Assembly (NCBI RefSeq): GCF_001870435.1
Contig: NZ_MDDR01000035.1
Location: 248,001 to 312,000 of the forward strand
From: Pseudomonas costantinii
GTDB taxonomy: Bacteria > Pseudomonadota > Gammaproteobacteria > Pseudomonadales > Pseudomonadaceae
DNA: 64,000 nt
Direction: 5' to 3'
The notes under the pieces are model-generated. The model worked only from the letters and a program-made list of their open reading frames with translations. It was not told the origin of the DNA and did no database searches. Positions 62,276 through 64,000 of the stretch are shown in pieces. Position numbers and translations under genes: made by a program. The stretch's first letter is position 1. Every line of letters starts with the position of its first letter.

Positions 62276-62710
62276 TTACTTGCCGACCTGTTTTTCCTTG
62301 ATTTCAGCCAAGGTTTTGCAGTCTACGCAGAGGTCCGCAGTAGGGCGGGCTTCCAGGCGGCGAATACCGATCTCGACGCCGCAGGATTCGCACCAGCCGT
62401 ATTCCTCGTCTTCGATCAGTTGCAGTGTCTTGTCGATTTTCTTGATCAGCTTGCGCTCACGATCACGGGCGCGCAGTTCGAGGGCGAATTCCTCTTCCTG
62501 GCTGGCACGGTCTGCCGGGTCCGGGAAGTTGGCTGCTTCGTCCTTCATGTGGTCAACCGTGCGGTCGACTTCCTGCATCAAGTCCTGCTTCCACTGCTTC
62601 AGGATTTTGGAGAAGTGCTCGCGCATGGGCTTGCCCATGTATTCCTCACCCTTCGATTCAACGTAGGGTTGGAAGCCGCTGATGCTCTGTTGCTTTGCTT
62701 GGGTGGACAT
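62276..62710 (-). CDS. dksA: RNA polymerase-binding transcription factor DksA
   Basis: 144 residues from ATG 62710 with GAGGCGG upstream; an in-frame ATG further up (62728) overlaps that ribosome site. The coiled coil (about 30-105) carries the acidic tip region with DPADRASQEEEFALELRARD. The zinc finger has all four cysteines (CESCGVEIGIRRLEARPTAD, then LCVDCKTLAEI, about 113-138). DksA works with ppGpp on RNA polymerase through the secondary channel, like GreA. It precedes gluQ with 84 bases between and probably reads through. Confidence 0.97.
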   Translation of the reverse strand: MSTQAKQQSISGFQPYVESKGEEYMGKPMREHFSKILKQWKQDLMQEVDRTVDHMKDEAANFPDPADRASQEEEFALELRARDRERKLIKKIDKTLQLIEDEEYGWCESCGVEIGIRRLEARPTADLCVDCKTLAEIKEKQVGK

Positions 62711-63029
62711 GAATAGACCGCCTCTCACTCTTCTAATCCATTGCGCAGGATTGCAACGTCACCGACACCTGCCGGCCCTGCGGCTGCAAGCGGGCGAACT
62801 TACCAGATAGATTCGGGGTGCGCCACTCCCGGTTGTCGAGGCCCACAGTAAAGGGGGTAGCAAACACTAGCAGCCCACCGTGGCTGGGAATGTATCGTCT
62901 CGAATGTTGATTTTAGTCGTTTTGCACGCGCTTGCCCGGACCGCGTAGGGGGCGAGCAGGCAATAGAACATGTTTTACGTCGCGGGTTCGGTAGAATCCT
63001 GATTTTGTCCTCACCGTTAAGGAAGGCTA
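62711..63029. other. dksA / aminotransferase divergent intergenic region
   Basis: 319 bases with no gene on either strand. The dksA promoter must lie here on the minus strand and the aminotransferase promoter on the plus strand. A possible -10 element TAGAAT (62992-62997) precedes the aminotransferase, followed by AAGGAAGG before its ATG. No operator could be identified. Confidence 0.5.
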
Positions 63030-64000
63030 ATGGCTCAGCCCTACAGTGCGCGTAGTCGCGCCATCGAACCTTTTCATGTCATGGCGTTGCTGGCGCGAGC
63101 CAATGAGCTGCAGGCGGCCGGCCATGACGTGATCCACTTGGAAATCGGCGAGCCGGATTTCACCACGGCCGAGCCGATCATCCAGGCCGGGCAGGCGGCG
63201 TTGGCCAACGGCAAAACCCGCTACACCGCGGCCCGTGGGTTGCCCGAGTTGCGCGAGGCGATCAGCGGTTTTTATCAGCAACGCTACGGCCTCAGCGTAG
63301 ATCCTGAGCGAATTCTGATCACTCCCGGTGGCTCCGGCGCCTTGTTGTTGGCCAGCAGTCTGTTGGTCGATCCGGGCAAACACTGGCTGTTGGCTGACCC
63401 CGGTTATCCCTGTAACCGACACTTCTTACGCTTGGTAGAAGGTGCGGCCCAGTTGGTGCCGGTAGGTCCGCAAGTCCGCTACCAATTGACCGCCGATCTG
63501 GTGGCCAAGCATTGGAATCAGGACAGTGTGGGCGCGTTGGTCGCGTCCCCGGCCAACCCCACCGGCACGATCCTCACGCGGGACGAGTTGGCCGGGTTGT
63601 CGAGTGCAATCAAGGCGCGCGACGGCCACTTGGTGGTAGACGAGATTTATCACGGCCTCACTTACGGCACCGACGCCGCCAGCGTGCTGGAAGTCGACGA
63701 CGATGCCTTTGTCCTGAATAGTTTTTCGAAGTATTTCGGCATGACCGGCTGGCGCCTGGGCTGGCTGGTGGCGCCGCCTGCGGCAGTCGGTGAATTGGAG
63801 AAGCTGGCGCAAAACCTCTACATCAGCGCGCCGAGCATGGCTCAGTACGCAGCCTTGGCCTGCTTCACCCCGCAAACCCTGAGCATTCTTGAAGAGCGCC
63901 GCGCCGAATTCGGCCGTCGTCGTGATTTTCTGCTGCCGGCCTTGCGCGAACTGGGCTTTGGTATCGCCGTAGAGCCGGAGGGCGCGTTCTATTTGTACGC
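63030..64000 (+). CDS. Pyridoxal-phosphate-dependent aminotransferase (partial)
   Basis: A class I/II fold-type I aminotransferase cut by the right edge; 323 codons are visible. AAGGAAGG precedes ATG 63030. The signatures are VIHLEIGEPDFTTAEPIIQA (about 32-51), KTRYTAARGLPELREAI, ITPGGSGALLLASSLLVD, then VASPANPTGTI (about 171-181), VVDEIYHG and the PLP-binding Lys234 in NSFSKYFGMTGWRLGW. The substrate cannot be read from the sequence; the family includes aspartate and alanine/valine-type enzymes. A PLP aminotransferase gene is found next to dksA in P. aeruginosa as well. Confidence 0.92.
   Translation, partial: MAQPYSARSRAIEPFHVMALLARANELQAAGHDVIHLEIGEPDFTTAEPIIQAGQAALANGKTRYTAARGLPELREAISGFYQQRYGLSVDPERILITPGGSGALLLASSLLVDPGKHWLLADPGYPCNRHFLRLVEGAAQLVPVGPQVRYQLTADLVAKHWNQDSVGALVASPANPTGTILTRDELAGLSSAIKARDGHLVVDEIYHGLTYGTDAASVLEVDDDAFVLNSFSKYFGMTGWRLGWLVAPPAAVGELEKLAQNLYISAPSMAQYAALACFTPQTLSILEERRAEFGRRRDFLLPALRELGFGIAVEPEGAFYLY

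Overview
The window is chromosomal DNA of a Pseudomonas, most likely of the P. fluorescens group. The evidence is gene order (lldR/lldP/dld, smpB-ratA-rnfH, bamE/fur/recN, grpE-dnaK-dnaJ-dapB-carA-carB-greA, yhbY/rlmE-ftsH-folP-glmM-tpiA-secG, rimP-nusA-infB-rbfA-truB-rpsO-pnp, acs, pgi, panC-panB-folK-pcnB-crcZ-cbrB-cbrA-gluQ-dksA), which follows the corresponding part of the P. aeruginosa chromosome as I know it. Other evidence is a Fur of the Pseudomonas type, the CbrAB/CrcZ carbon-control locus, and a REPIN built on the GTGGGAGCGGGCTTGC-type REP typical of fluorescent pseudomonads.

Positions 1-5083 are accessory: the end of an integrated element in the 3' end of ssrA (tmRNA, minus strand, 5083-5479). 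It carries a P4-type tyrosine integrase next to ssrA, a relic of a second unrelated integrase, an unknown 239-residue protein, a YagK/YfjJ (inovirus Gp2-like) HUH protein, an AlpA-type regulator and a zinc-ribbon/glycine-rich protein cut by the window edge. ssrA-int with alpA and yfjJ is also the logic of E. coli CP4-57. The other end of the element is outside the window.

Positions 5480-12125 hold a small secreted protein, a lactate locus (dld and lldP, with divergent lldR and a palindromic operator; no lldD here) and smpB, the protein partner of tmRNA. Positions 12293-33206 hold envelope, iron, repair, heat-shock, lysine/arginine/pyrimidine and folate/cell-wall genes. grpE has a textbook sigma-32 promoter and carA has a terminator-like hairpin in its leader.

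Positions 33229-42328 hold tRNA-Leu(GAG), initiator tRNA-Met and the rimP-nusA-infB-rbfA-truB-rpsO-pnp translation/RNA-decay cluster. After pnp come a sigma-54-type promoter with two identical upstream palindromes and a periplasmic BON protein, a REPIN, a large DUF748 protein, an RlmI-like methyltransferase, a DUF2236 protein, acetyl-CoA synthetase, pgi and the pantothenate/folate/pcnB genes, all on the minus strand.

The right end is the carbon-catabolite control module: cbrX (58 codons), cbrA, cbrB, a terminator, a CbrB-type upstream site, a sigma-54 promoter and the sRNA CrcZ with six A-rich Crc/Hfq (CA) motifs. Two likely targets lie in the same window: acs and lldP have CA motifs at their ribosome binding sites. 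gluQ, dksA and a truncated aminotransferase gene finish the window. No rRNA, CRISPR array or complete insertion sequence was seen.
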